64,000 nt of DNA from Occultella gossypii. GTDB lineage: Bacteria > Actinomycetota > Actinomycetes > Actinomycetales > Beutenbergiaceae. Each line of letters starts with the position of its first letter. Position 1 is the stretch's first letter. Location: the NCBI RefSeq assembly GCF_019947135.1, contig NZ_JAGSHT010000023.1:124001-188000 (forward strand), given 5' to 3'. Shown here piece after piece: positions 26,161-34,527 of this stretch. The notes under the pieces were generated by a model. That model was given only the letters and a program-made list of their open reading frames with translations. It was not told the origin of the DNA and made no database searches. Both the position numbers and the translations under genes were made by a program.

Positions 26161-27831
26161 TCAGCGGAAGACGCGGCCGAGGGAAGCGAGCGCGTCCCCG
26201 GCGATGAGGCCCGCTCCGACGAGGGAGAGCTCCTCCTCCGCCTCGGGGCCCTTGACCTGCCGGACGACCAGGCGGACCGCGAGCGCGCCCGCGACCAGGA
26301 AGCAGGCCCACGGCACCGAGAGGAGCAGACCGGTGGCGAGCATGACGCCCATCTGTCGCTTGGGGCCGCCGATGGCCTGGATGAGGGCGCCGGGGATCGC
26401 CCAGATCAGCAGGTTGCGCACGGCATCGGGGTCGGTCAGACCGGCCGTGATGGTGTCCGCGTAGACGACCGCCACCGGCGGGATCAGCCCGTCCTCGAAG
26501 TAGGAGCGCCACAGCAGCGCGACCACGACGAGCGCGACGACGAACCCGACGATCGCCGAGTAGTACTGCTGGCGACGCCCGTCCCGCTCGTACGCGTCGT
26601 ACTGCGGGTGACGGGAGTGGACCTTGCGGAGCACCCAGCCCGCCTTGAGGTCGTAGCCCATGTCCGCGAACGCCGGGCCGGTGGCCGCGCAGTAGCCGAC
26701 CAGCACCACCAGGGGAACCTCCGGGAGCCCGACGACCAGGCCGATCACCAGGAAGATCAGGGTCACCGCGAAGGCCGGGAACCAGCCGGAGTGCATGGCG
26801 GCGAGGCCGACGATGATCTCGTGGACGAACGCGGCGAACGCCGCGAACAGGGCCCAGCCGATGATCGCCGGGATGCTCATCTCGGTGATGAGTCCGGTGA
26901 TGATGGCCAGCAGCACGGCGCCGGCGAGGAACATCACCACGCCGGAGGACAGTGCCCGCCGGAGCTGGCCGGGGGTGACCGAGTCGGCGTCGGCGGGGTC
27001 GGCCGCGGCGGGGTCGGCGGCCGCGGCCTTCGCCGCGGTCTCGTCGCCGGCCCGCTGTGCCTTGTTGCGCCGGTTGCTCAGCAGGACCCCGGCCTGGATG
27101 AGGGCCACGATGCCGGCGCCGATCATGACGCCGTGCGGGATGAACTGACCGCTGAGGGAGAAGTCCGCGAGGCCGGGCAGCAGGGTGATGAACTGGTTGA
27201 CGGCGAGCCCGATGGCGAACATCAGCAGGGCGACGACGTTGCCGATCAGCGCGACGCCCGCGGCGGAACCGCTGAGCCCGACCCAGGCCAGTACCGCGCC
27301 GACCACGCCGCCACCGGCGAGCACGGCGGCGCGTTTGCCGCCCTTGTCACCGGCCTTGATGGTCTCGGCAGCGGCGATCCCGGGCGGCCACGCGGCAGTG
27401 GCCGGCAGGAACCGGGAACCGAAACTGCGGTAGAGCACCCAGGAGTCCACGCCGAGCCCGACGACGGCGCCGATCAGCAGCGGCCAGACGAGGTCGATGC
27501 GCCCGTACGCCCAGCCGATCGCCATCGGCGTGAGAAGGGCGTTCGCGGCGCCGAACGTGGCCGAGGAGATCGCGGTCTGGGCCAGGTTCTGCCGGTTCGT
27601 GTCGCGGAACTTCCCGAAGAACCCGATGCCGACCCGGCCGATCACCATCGCGATCAGCGCGCCCACCACGGAGGTGTTCGCGGAGATGCCGAGCGTGGTG
27701 ATCAGGTGCAGACCGATGTAGGCACCGAGGACCGAGAGCAGGACGGTGAGGATGAGCGTGGCGGGCGCGAATGCCCGGGGGTGTACCAGTCGCTCCTCGG
27801 TCGCGGTGCTGGGCGTGGGTCGTTCGGCCAT
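26161..27831 (-). CDS. OPT family oligopeptide transporter
   Basis: 556 residues from ATG 27831 with a strong AAGGAGG site. It has at least twelve hydrophobic helices. OPT marks include the first long helix ATLILTVLLSVLGAYIGLHL, NRQNLAQTAISSATFGAANA (the conserved NxxNLxQT segment) and SGQFIPHGVMIGAGIVAL. OPT carriers import peptides or metal chelates with protons. The loop at about residues 262-290 is Ala/Asp-rich. It is the first gene after the IclR regulator and probably leads the operon OPT, M29-like, alpha/beta hydrolase, AroM, racemase, so its cargo is presumably the substrate of those enzymes. Confidence 0.88.
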   Translation of the reverse strand: MAERPTPSTATEERLVHPRAFAPATLILTVLLSVLGAYIGLHLITTLGISANTSVVGALIAMVIGRVGIGFFGKFRDTNRQNLAQTAISSATFGAANALLTPMAIGWAYGRIDLVWPLLIGAVVGLGVDSWVLYRSFGSRFLPATAAWPPGIAAAETIKAGDKGGKRAAVLAGGGVVGAVLAWVGLSGSAAGVALIGNVVALLMFAIGLAVNQFITLLPGLADFSLSGQFIPHGVMIGAGIVALIQAGVLLSNRRNKAQRAGDETAAKAAAADPAAADPADADSVTPGQLRRALSSGVVMFLAGAVLLAIITGLITEMSIPAIIGWALFAAFAAFVHEIIVGLAAMHSGWFPAFAVTLIFLVIGLVVGLPEVPLVVLVGYCAATGPAFADMGYDLKAGWVLRKVHSRHPQYDAYERDGRRQQYYSAIVGFVVALVVVALLWRSYFEDGLIPPVAVVYADTITAGLTDPDAVRNLLIWAIPGALIQAIGGPKRQMGVMLATGLLLSVPWACFLVAGALAVRLVVRQVKGPEAEEELSLVGAGLIAGDALASLGRVFR

Positions 27832-27873
27832 GGATGGCCTCCTTCATGGGGGGTGCTTGCCGGGGACGCCCGG

Positions 27874-28626
27874 TCAGCTCTGGAGGGTCGCTCCGATGTC
27901 GCTGGCGGCGTGGCGGACGGCGTCGATCAGCTCTGTGGAGCGATCTGCCATGTACTGCGGGGGGCCGAGGGTGGTCACGGATCCGAAGACCGCGCCCTCG
28001 AGGAGGATCGGCGCGGAGATCGCCATGACCCGCTCGTCGAACTCACCGGTCGAGACGGCATACCCGAGGCTGCGGACCTGGTCGTGGCGGGCCTGCAGCG
28101 CGGCCACCTCGACCGCCGGCGGGTCCTCGTCGCCGGCGGCGACGAGGATCTCGCGGGCGTCCAGCACCGTCGAGGACGCGAAGATCGCGTGCCCGGTGGC
28201 ACCGAGGTGACCGGGGTAGGTGCGCCCGAGCGCGGTGTTGTACCGCACCATGCCCGGACCGTCGACGGCCGCCACGGTGCGGTACCGGGCGCCGTCGGGC
28301 ACGCAGACGACCGTGCTCTCGCCGGTGACGGCCGAGAGCGCGGCCAGGTGCGGCTCGATGCGGTGCCGCACGCCCTCGCTGTGTTCGGCGAGGTGACCGA
28401 GCACCACGAGCGCAGGGCCGAGGGAGTACCGGCGGGTGGCCGGATCGAGCACGGTGAACCCCTGGGCGGCCAGCGTGGCGAGTGCCCGCTGTGTCTGGGA
28501 CTTGTCCAGGCCGAGTTCTCGTGCCAGCTCGGAGACGCCTCGCGTCGGGTTCTCGTGGGTGAAGGCCCGAAGCACTGCGAGCGCGCGGCCGACCGTCTGC
28601 AGGTGCCCTGCGTTGGGTGCGGCCAT
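27874..28626 (-). CDS. IclR family transcriptional regulator
   Basis: 250 residues from ATG 28626. The winged helix-turn-helix is at about residues 8-70 (LQTVGRALAVLRAFTHENPT, then GVSELARELGLDKSQTQRAL). The ligand-binding IclR domain follows, with GESTVVCVPDGARYRTV, YPGHLGATGHAIFAS and GYAVSTGEFDERVMAISAPI. It lies 42 bp upstream of the OPT gene in the same direction and most likely controls that operon and itself, responding to a small-molecule intermediate. The 28627-28806 gap upstream contains a terminator for the DUF1177 gene and presumably the iclR promoter. Confidence 0.92.
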   Translation of the reverse strand: MAAPNAGHLQTVGRALAVLRAFTHENPTRGVSELARELGLDKSQTQRALATLAAQGFTVLDPATRRYSLGPALVVLGHLAEHSEGVRHRIEPHLAALSAVTGESTVVCVPDGARYRTVAAVDGPGMVRYNTALGRTYPGHLGATGHAIFASSTVLDAREILVAAGDEDPPAVEVAALQARHDQVRSLGYAVSTGEFDERVMAISAPILLEGAVFGSVTTLGPPQYMADRSTELIDAVRHAASDIGATLQS

Positions 28627-28745
28627 GCGAATCTCCCGTTGCTCATATCGGGTCGAGCGAACCGATAGTAGCAACACTCGCACGAGCATGTAACAACGGG
28701 GTTAACGCCGTCGACCGTCCCGGACCCGAGCTCACCGGCAGACGC

Positions 28746-28792
28746 GGACGGGGCGGGACCGCGAGCGAAACTCGCGCGATCCCGCCCCGTCC
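28746..28792 (-). terminator. strong hairpin after the DUF1177 gene
   Basis: GGACGGGGCGGGA (28746-28758) pairs perfectly with TCCCGCCCCGTCC (28780-28792), and inside it CGCGAG pairs with CTCGCG around the loop CGAAA. It lies just past the DUF1177 stop on the minus strand and separates that transcript from iclR. There is no U tract. Confidence 0.7.
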
Positions 28793-28806
28793 CGCGGCAA
28801 CTGGGC

Positions 28807-29754
28807 TCAGGCGGTGCCCACGCCCTGCAGGTGCGTGGCATCCCCGTACAGACGCGTCAGGGTCGTGAACTCCTGCTCGTCGCAGAAGGACAGCGAACCG
28901 TCGCCGAATCCCTTCGCGACCTCGAGGGCGTACCGGGCCGCGAGCGCGATGTCGACCTCGTGGCTGGCCCCGGTCGCCGAGCCGGCCACCGCCGTGACCG
29001 CCGTGAGCGCGACACCCACCACCGGCACCTGTGCGGCCACGGCCGGCTGCAGGATCGAGTTGATGTGATAGAGCCCGTTGGCGTAGGGCGTGATGTCCTG
29101 GGTGGACAGCGGGAACACCTGGGCCGGCTCACCGCAGACGCTCTCGTACACGGAGACCAGGTCCGGGCTGACCGGCAGGATGTAGCCCTGCCGCACGGTC
29201 GGTGAGATCGCGATGCCGCGGTGGTTGATGACGCGGTTGCCCTTCGTGGTGTCGATCGAGACGATCGCGTCCATCTCCGGCAGCACCTCGTTGTCGTTCA
29301 TGATGCCCATGTCCACGGGCGAGTCCATGAACGGGACCGGCTCGTGCGGGCGGGTCGGCGCCCACGCGCACACGTGCGTGCCGATGATGACGTCACCGGG
29401 CAGCCGGTCGCCCCGGGCGTACATCTCGACCACCTTCGCCGCGGTGGCGAGGGCCGCCGTCGCCCCGTCTCCGTCGGAGACGTACCCGATCCGCTCGGGG
29501 CGGGCGCCGATCCCGCCGAGGCGGCCGATCACACCGAGGGTGCGGGCGTCACCGCCGGACGCGCGTCCATCGGTGCCGGGCACGCGGACGGTCACGAAGT
29601 CGGTGTGGCCCTTGTCGCCCTGCACTCTCGTCACGTCGATGCCGATCGCCTCGACCGCGTCGCCGGCGAGGTCGCGCAGGTGCGCGGCGACCCGTTCGCC
29701 GTCGACGCGTGGGTCGTCGAGGAGGTCGAGGATGGTCAGGACGTGCTTGAGCAT
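28807..29754 (-). CDS. DUF1177 family protein
   Basis: 315 residues from ATG 29754 with AGGAG upstream. It matches the DUF1177 family by its opening LKHVLTILDLLDDPRVDGE, the central GDVIIGTHVCAWAPTRPHEP, MDSPVDMGIMNDNEVLPEMD and the later VPVVGVALTAVTAVAGSATG. The family has no assigned reaction. Conserved His, Cys and Asp residues (GTHVC, MDSPVD, SIDTTKGN) suggest a metal- or amidohydrolase-like enzyme, but this is a guess. It is transcribed toward the IclR/OPT operon but ends in its own terminator, and it faces away from pepE, so it belongs to the same gene neighbourhood with its own transcript. Confidence 0.8.
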   Translation of the reverse strand: MLKHVLTILDLLDDPRVDGERVAAHLRDLAGDAVEAIGIDVTRVQGDKGHTDFVTVRVPGTDGRASGGDARTLGVIGRLGGIGARPERIGYVSDGDGATAALATAAKVVEMYARGDRLPGDVIIGTHVCAWAPTRPHEPVPFMDSPVDMGIMNDNEVLPEMDAIVSIDTTKGNRVINHRGIAISPTVRQGYILPVSPDLVSVYESVCGEPAQVFPLSTQDITPYANGLYHINSILQPAVAAQVPVVGVALTAVTAVAGSATGASHEVDIALAARYALEVAKGFGDGSLSFCDEQEFTTLTRLYGDATHLQGVGTA

Positions 29755-29917
29755 GGGGGCTCCTGTTCATCGGTCAAGCGGTTGGCAGCACTGGGCGGTG
29801 GGCCCGGCGCGGCCTCAGACTAACCACCCCGATCGGGCCTGATGTTTCGCGCCGGGTGCCGGCGGCCCGGTCGGGGGTGGCACGATGAGCGGGCCCGACA
29901 CCCACCGAGAGGCGACG

Positions 29918-30613
29918 ATGGAACTCCTGCTGCTGTCCAACTCCACGGCCCCGGGCCGGGGCTACCTCAAGCATGCGCGGGACGCGATCGCGGAGGCGTT
30001 CACGGGGGTCTCCCGCATCGGTTTCGTGCCGTTCGCGCTCGCCGACCACGACGCCTACACCGCGCAGGTGCGCCGTGGGCTGTCCTTCCTCGACGCCGAG
30101 GTGGTGGGCCTGCACGAACGTCCGGGCGACCCGTTGGCCGGCCTCGACGCGGTGTTCGTCGGCGGCGGCAACTCGTTCCGGCTCGTGGACCAGCTGCAGC
30201 GGCGCCGCCTCGTCGAGGCGATCCGGGACGCCGTCACGGGAGGGCTGCGCTACCTCGGTTCGAGCGCCGGCACGAACGTGGCGACCCCGAGCATCCGGAC
30301 CACGAACGACATGCCGATCGTGGAGCCGGCCTCGTTCGCTGGGATCGGCCTGGTGCCGTTCCAGATCAATCCGCACTACCTCGACCCGGACCCGAACTCG
30401 AGCCATCAGGGCGAGACCCGCGACGAGCGGCTGCAGCAGTACCTCGAGGAGAACGACGTCCCGGTGCTCGCGATGCGGGAGGGCACCTGGCTGCGTCGCA
30501 GCGGCGCCGCGCTCACCCTCGGCGGCGAGGCCACCGGCGCGCGGCTGTACCGCAGGGGCGAGCCGACGGCGGAGGTCACCACGGGCACGGACCTGAGCGA
30601 CCTGCTGGGTTGA
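29918..30613 (+). CDS. pepE: dipeptidase E (alpha-aspartyl dipeptidase)
   Basis: 231 residues from ATG 29918 with AGAGG five bases upstream; this start gives MELLLLSNST, which agrees with E. coli PepE as I recall it, while ATG 29885 would add an extra leader. It cleaves Asp-X dipeptides in the cytoplasm (peptidase family S51). The triad is Ser116 (GSSAGTN), Asp131 (TTNDMP) and His153 (INPHYL). The spacings of 15 and 22 residues equal those of E. coli Ser120, Asp135 and His157. It is divergent from the DUF1177 gene and, with the Asp/Glu racemase-like protein, points to acidic peptides as substrates of the cluster. Confidence 0.92.
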   Translation: MELLLLSNSTAPGRGYLKHARDAIAEAFTGVSRIGFVPFALADHDAYTAQVRRGLSFLDAEVVGLHERPGDPLAGLDAVFVGGGNSFRLVDQLQRRRLVEAIRDAVTGGLRYLGSSAGTNVATPSIRTTNDMPIVEPASFAGIGLVPFQINPHYLDPDPNSSHQGETRDERLQQYLEENDVPVLAMREGTWLRRSGAALTLGGEATGARLYRRGEPTAEVTTGTDLSDLLG

Positions 30614-30656
30614 GTGGGGTCGCCCACACCCCAACGCAATCGGGGCGGACGTGGTG

Positions 30657-30662
30657 GAGAAT
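30657..30662 (+). promoter_or_regulatory. possible leaderless -10 box for xpb
   Basis: GAGAAT lies 6 nt before the ATG at 30669. The run AGAAT, six or seven bases, then ATG resembles the TAGAAT arrangement in front of the helicase-associated gene at 5323, so both may have leaderless mRNAs. Confidence 0.35.
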
Positions 30663-30668
30663 GGACGG

Positions 30669-32324
30669 ATGCCTGATGGCCCCCTGATCGTTCAGTCCGA
30701 CAAGTCCCTCCTCCTCGAGATCGACCACGAACTGGCCGGTCCGTGCCGCCGCGCCATCGCCCCGTTCGCGGAGCTCGAGCGCGCGCCCGAGCACATCCAC
30801 ACCTACCGGCTCACCCCGCTCGGGCTCTGGAACGCGCGCGCCGCCGGCCATGACGCCGAGCAGGTCATCAACACCCTGCTCGAGTACTCCCGCTACCCGG
30901 TGCCGCACAACCTGCTGGTCGACATCGCCGAGACGATGTCCCGGTACGGCCGGCTCCAACTGACCACCCACCCTGCGCACGGGCTCGTGCTCACCGCCAC
31001 CGACGTCCCGGTGCTGGAGGAGGTGCTGAAGTCCAAGCGCACCGCCGGCCTGGTCGGCGCCCGTCTGGACGCCAGCACCGTGGTGGTGCACCCGAGCGAG
31101 CGCGGCCACCTCAAGCAGGTCCTGGTCAAGCTCGGCTGGCCCGCCGAGGACCTCGCCGGCTATGTGGACGGCGAGGCTCACGAGATCGGCCTCGAGGAGA
31201 ACGGGTGGGCCATGCGCACCTATCAGAGCGAGGCCGTCGAGAGCTTCTGGCACGGCGGCTCCGGCGTGGTGGTGCTGCCCTGCGGCGCCGGCAAGACGAT
31301 CGTCGGCGCCGGGGCGATGGCGCAGTCCGGAACCACCACCCTGATCCTCGTCACGAACACCGTCAGTGCCCGCCAGTGGCGCGACGAGCTCGTCAAGCGC
31401 ACCACCCTGACCGAGGACGAGATCGGCGAGTACTCCGGCTCCCGCAAGGAGGTCAAGCCGGTCACGATCGCGACCTATCAGGTGCTGACCACGCGCCGGA
31501 AGGGCGTGTACACGCACCTGGAACTGCTCGACGCGCGCGACTGGGGCCTGATCGTCTACGACGAGGTGCACCTGCTGCCCGCGCCGATCTTCCGGATGAC
31601 GGCGGACATGCAGGCACGCCGTCGGCTCGGCCTGACCGCCACCCTGGTGCGCGAGGACGGCCGCGAGGACGAGGTGTTCTCCCTGATCGGGCCGAAGCGA
31701 TACGACGCCCCGTGGAAGGACATCGAGGCGCAGGGCTACATCGCCCCCGCCGAGTGCATCGAGGTCCGGCTCGACATGCCGCACCACGCCCGGATGGCGT
31801 ACGCCGTCGCCGAGCCGGAGGACCGGTACCGGATGGCGGCGACGGCGAAGGGCAAGCTGGACGTGGTGCGTCAGCTGGTCGCCAAGCACGACGGCGACCA
31901 GATCCTGATCATCGGCCAGTACCTCGACCAGCTCGAGGAACTCGGCGAGAAGGTCGGCGCCCCGGTGATCACCGGCGCCACCACCGTGCCGGAGCGGCAG
32001 CGCCTGTTCGCCGCGTTCCGCACCGGGGAGATCACCACGCTCGTGGTCAGCAAGGTCGCGAACTTCTCCATCGACCTGCCCGAGGCGGCCGTGGCGATCC
32101 AGGTGTCCGGATCGTTCGGCTCCCGCCAGGAGGAGGCGCAGCGCCTCGGCCGGGTGATGCGCCCCAAGGCGGACGGGCGCACCGCCCACTTCTACGCCGT
32201 CGTCACCCGCGACACCGTGGACCAGGACTTCGCCGCCCACCGGCAACGGTTCCTGGCCGAGCAGGGCTACGCCTACACGATCATCGACGCCGAGGACCTC
32301 GCCCCGGTCGAGGACGCCGGCTGA
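30669..32324 (+). CDS. xpb: XPB/Ssl2-type 3'-5' DNA helicase
   Basis: 551 residues, starting at ATG 30669 (MPDGPLIVQSDKSLLLEID), the family's usual N-terminus. After an N-terminal damage-recognition-like domain come the helicase motifs: RTYQSEAVESFW, Walker A VLPCGAGKTIVGAG, ILVTNTVSARQWRDEL, Walker B IVYDEVHLL, motif III GLTATLVRED (preceded by the family RED loop RLGLTATLVREDGRED), and motif VI QRLGRVMRPK. It unwinds DNA 3' to 5' using ATP, and the bacterial enzymes act in repair. Its usual partner, the helicase-associated protein, is encoded at 5323 and not next to it. It is convergent with the SARP gene. Confidence 0.95.
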   Translation: MPDGPLIVQSDKSLLLEIDHELAGPCRRAIAPFAELERAPEHIHTYRLTPLGLWNARAAGHDAEQVINTLLEYSRYPVPHNLLVDIAETMSRYGRLQLTTHPAHGLVLTATDVPVLEEVLKSKRTAGLVGARLDASTVVVHPSERGHLKQVLVKLGWPAEDLAGYVDGEAHEIGLEENGWAMRTYQSEAVESFWHGGSGVVVLPCGAGKTIVGAGAMAQSGTTTLILVTNTVSARQWRDELVKRTTLTEDEIGEYSGSRKEVKPVTIATYQVLTTRRKGVYTHLELLDARDWGLIVYDEVHLLPAPIFRMTADMQARRRLGLTATLVREDGREDEVFSLIGPKRYDAPWKDIEAQGYIAPAECIEVRLDMPHHARMAYAVAEPEDRYRMAATAKGKLDVVRQLVAKHDGDQILIIGQYLDQLEELGEKVGAPVITGATTVPERQRLFAAFRTGEITTLVVSKVANFSIDLPEAAVAIQVSGSFGSRQEEAQRLGRVMRPKADGRTAHFYAVVTRDTVDQDFAAHRQRFLAEQGYAYTIIDAEDLAPVEDAG

Positions 32325-32357
32325 CGCCTGTCGGCGACACCGGCCGCTCCGTGCCGA

Positions 32358-32389
32358 GGGAGCCGGCTACCGGCGGCTCGCCGGCTCCC
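32358..32389. terminator. hairpin between convergent xpb and SARP genes
   Basis: GGGAGCCGGC (32358-32367) and GCCGGCTCCC (32380-32389) form a perfect 10-bp stem with a 12-nt loop. It begins 33 bp after the xpb stop and covers the last codons of the opposing SARP gene. It probably ends at least the xpb transcript. Confidence 0.55.
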
Positions 32390-33137
32390 CACCGTCGTCG
32401 CCGACTCGGCGGGCGTCCCGCAGCAGACCCCGTTGGATGGTCTGCAACTCCGCGGATGGGTCGACCCCCAGCTCGGACGAGAGCCGGGACCTGAGTTCCT
32501 CGTAGCGATCCAGTGCCTCGGCTCTTCGGCCCGAGACCTGCAGGGCCCGTAGCAGTCGCGCCCAGAGCGTCTCGCGAAGCGGGAAGCGATCGGTGAGGGC
32601 TCGCACCTCGCTCACCAGCGCAGGGTGCCGGCCGGTGGCCAGGTCGAGGTCGACGCGTCGTTCGAACGCCCACAGGTAGCGCTCGACCAGGCCGGGCGAT
32701 TCGTAGCGCCGCAGCCATTCGGTCAACGCCTCCCCTGTGGGTCCATCCGGCCAGAGCGCGAGCGCCGCCTGGAGAAGCTGCCGCTGATCCGAGGGGACCG
32801 TGCACTCCTCGGCCTCCTGGACGAGCCGCCGGAACTCGACGGCGTCGACCCAGACAGGTGGGACGCTCAGCCGGTAGCCGGAGGGATCGGTCACGATCAT
32901 CTCCTCGCCCAACACTCGGCGGAGGCGACCGACGTAGGTCTGCAGACTGCCGCGCACGTGGACCGGCGGCGTCTCGTCCCAGATACCAGCCGCCAGCCGC
33001 TCGAACGTCACGATGCGTCCGCCACCCAGTGCCAGCAGCACCAGCAGCGTGCGCACCCGCCGGCCGGGCAGTTCCACGGGTCGACCCCCGAGCAGGACCT
33101 CGAGCGGGCCCAACAGCCGGATCTCTGCCCCCGCCAC
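32367..33137 (-). CDS. small SARP regulator (AfsR/DnrI family, BTAD domain)
   Basis: 256 residues from a GTG at 33137, with GGAGGTG upstream. The N-terminal OmpR-like winged helix-turn-helix (IRLLGPLEVLLGGRPVELPG, then RGSLQTYVGRLRRVLG) is followed by the BTAD domain of helical repeats (PTGEALTEWLRRYESPGLVE, LRETLWARLLRALQVSGRRA, LSSELGVDPSAELQTIQRGL). This is the size of the small SARPs that switch on secondary-metabolite or stress genes; no ATPase or TPR extension is present. It is divergent from a LysE-type exporter gene, its most likely direct target. No biosynthetic genes are seen nearby. Confidence 0.9.
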   Translation of the reverse strand: MAGAEIRLLGPLEVLLGGRPVELPGRRVRTLLVLLALGGGRIVTFERLAAGIWDETPPVHVRGSLQTYVGRLRRVLGEEMIVTDPSGYRLSVPPVWVDAVEFRRLVQEAEECTVPSDQRQLLQAALALWPDGPTGEALTEWLRRYESPGLVERYLWAFERRVDLDLATGRHPALVSEVRALTDRFPLRETLWARLLRALQVSGRRAEALDRYEELRSRLSSELGVDPSAELQTIQRGLLRDARRVGDDGGEPASRR

Positions 33138-33319
33138 AGCGCACCTCCGCTCGTGCAGCGGCCTCACGGTATCAAAACGCGCGGACGCCCTCCATCGACC
33201 CAAGGACCGGCCCGGCAGCGAAACGACAGCCGGATGACAGCGGTCCGGCACCGGCGAAACCTAGGTTCGACGCGCCAGACCGGCCGGCTCGGCTCGTTGG
33301 CGCCGTCGATCGGGGAAGA

Positions 33320-33946
33320 ATGCCAACCGCTGCCACCATGCTGGGTTTCTGCGCTGCCACGCTGGCGATCCTGGTCATCCCGGGGCCCTCCGTGATGTAC
33401 GTCGTGGCACGCAGCATCGCGCACGGTCGACGCGCCGGCCTGTACTCCATGTTGGGACTTGAGGTGGGCGCGCTCCTGCATGTCGCGGGGACAGCCGCGG
33501 GCCTCGCGGCCCTGCTCGCCTCGTCCGAGTTTGCGTTCACGCTGCTCCGCTACGCCGGCGCCGCGTACCTGCTCCACCTCGGTGTGCAGCAGCTTCGGGT
33601 GCGCCACGAACAGGTCGACTCCCCTGCCCACCGCACGTCGCCGGCATCGCGGCTGCGACTCTTCCGGGACGGCGTCCTGGTGGACCTGCTCAACCCGAAG
33701 ACGGCACTGTTCTTCGTTGCCTTCCTGCCCCAGTTCGTGGACCCGGGACGAGGTCCCGCGACCGTCCAGGTGGTCGTTCTCGGCCTGGTCTTCGTCCTCC
33801 TCGCTGCCCTGTGCGACAGCACCTACGCCGTGGCGGCCGGGCGACTGGCCGCCCGGCTCCGTGACTCGCACCGCACCCGGCGCCGCATCGACCGGATCAG
33901 CGCCGGCGTCTACGTCGGCCTGGCGGGGATGGCCGTGCTCGTGTGA
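33320..33946 (+). CDS. LysE/RhtB family amino-acid exporter
   Basis: 208 residues from ATG 33320; ATG 33338 is an alternative. It has six hydrophobic helices with the LysE/RhtB marks LVIPGPSVMYVVARSIAHGR in the first loop, YAGAAYLLHLGVQQLR, the central FRDGVLVDLLNPKTALFFVA and FLPQFVDPGRG. It exports amino acids or derivatives such as homoserine lactones. It is divergent from the SARP regulator over 182 bp with no other gene, so the regulator may control it. Confidence 0.88.
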   Translation: MPTAATMLGFCAATLAILVIPGPSVMYVVARSIAHGRRAGLYSMLGLEVGALLHVAGTAAGLAALLASSEFAFTLLRYAGAAYLLHLGVQQLRVRHEQVDSPAHRTSPASRLRLFRDGVLVDLLNPKTALFFVAFLPQFVDPGRGPATVQVVVLGLVFVLLAALCDSTYAVAAGRLAARLRDSHRTRRRIDRISAGVYVGLAGMAVLV

Positions 33947-34006
33947 GCCGGCTGCACCGATCTCCGGGCGGTGACTCCCGCGACCTTGTGACTCGCGACC
34001 GCGGTC

Positions 34007-34459
34007 TCACCCGGCCTGGCTGGCGGCCTGGTTGGCGCGGGCCCGCATCAGGAAGGCGATCCAGAGCAGGAATACCGTGTCGGTGACCGGCACATCCTCG
34101 GCGATGTCCAGCGTGGGCTTGATCGACCAGAACCCGCCGACGCCGCTGCTGCCGACCCATTGGCCGTCCCGAGTGACCACGTACGCGCGTCGGAACGCAC
34201 CCTCCGGCGCGATCTCGTACCGGGTCGTCGGGCCGATCGCGATCACCCAGTTCTGACGCCAGAAGCTCGGCCGGGCAGCGCGACATCGAGCCGCCGGTTC
34301 GCCCACGATGGTGCCGACGCGCTCTGAGCCGTCCTTGCCGAACTCCCAGGGCACGCCCTCGATGACGACCTGCGCCCGCTCGGACCAGAACGACCGGTCC
34401 ACGTCGGCCACGACCCGCTGATCCAGCAGCACGTGGTCCTCGTCCCAGATGGCCTGCAT
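34007..34459 (-). CDS. hypothetical protein, possibly LURP-one/scramblase-like
   Basis: 150 residues from ATG 34459 (MQAIWDEDHVLLDQRVVADV); the frame stays open to 34531, but a GGTGG site favours 34459. I do not recognise a clear family. The alternating beta-strand pattern (ARRAYVVTRDGQWV-like turn, then FWSIKPTLDIAEDV) and a final hydrophobic helix (TVFLLWIAFLMRARANQ) faintly resemble LURP-one-related or phospholipid-scramblase-like beta barrels, which carry a C-terminal helix in the core. It lies just downstream of the GntR regulator gene on the same strand, with a gap of about 70 bp. No function is proposed. Confidence 0.5.
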   Translation of the reverse strand: MQAIWDEDHVLLDQRVVADVDRSFWSERAQVVIEGVPWEFGKDGSERVGTIVGEPAARCRAARPSFWRQNWVIAIGPTTRYEIAPEGAFRRAYVVTRDGQWVGSSGVGGFWSIKPTLDIAEDVPVTDTVFLLWIAFLMRARANQAASQAG

Positions 34460-34527
34460 CGATCCACCCTGACACGCCGGGTCCGGCCGACCAACCCCAT
34501 TTGCGGCCTCCTCGCGCCCGGGCCGCC

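Noticed and set aside
25075-28668. A 1197-codon open frame on the plus strand
   Set aside because: It lies antisense to the M29-like, OPT and iclR genes, each of which has clear family motifs. The product is His/Asp/Arg-rich with no recognisable domain, as expected for the antisense shadow of very G+C-rich genes.
25027-30613. A nicotine or pyridine degradation pathway, suggested by the NicX-like gene
   Set aside because: No hydroxylase, deamidase or maleamate isomerase genes are nearby; the neighbours are peptide transport and hydrolysis genes. Kept only as an alternative for the single enzyme.
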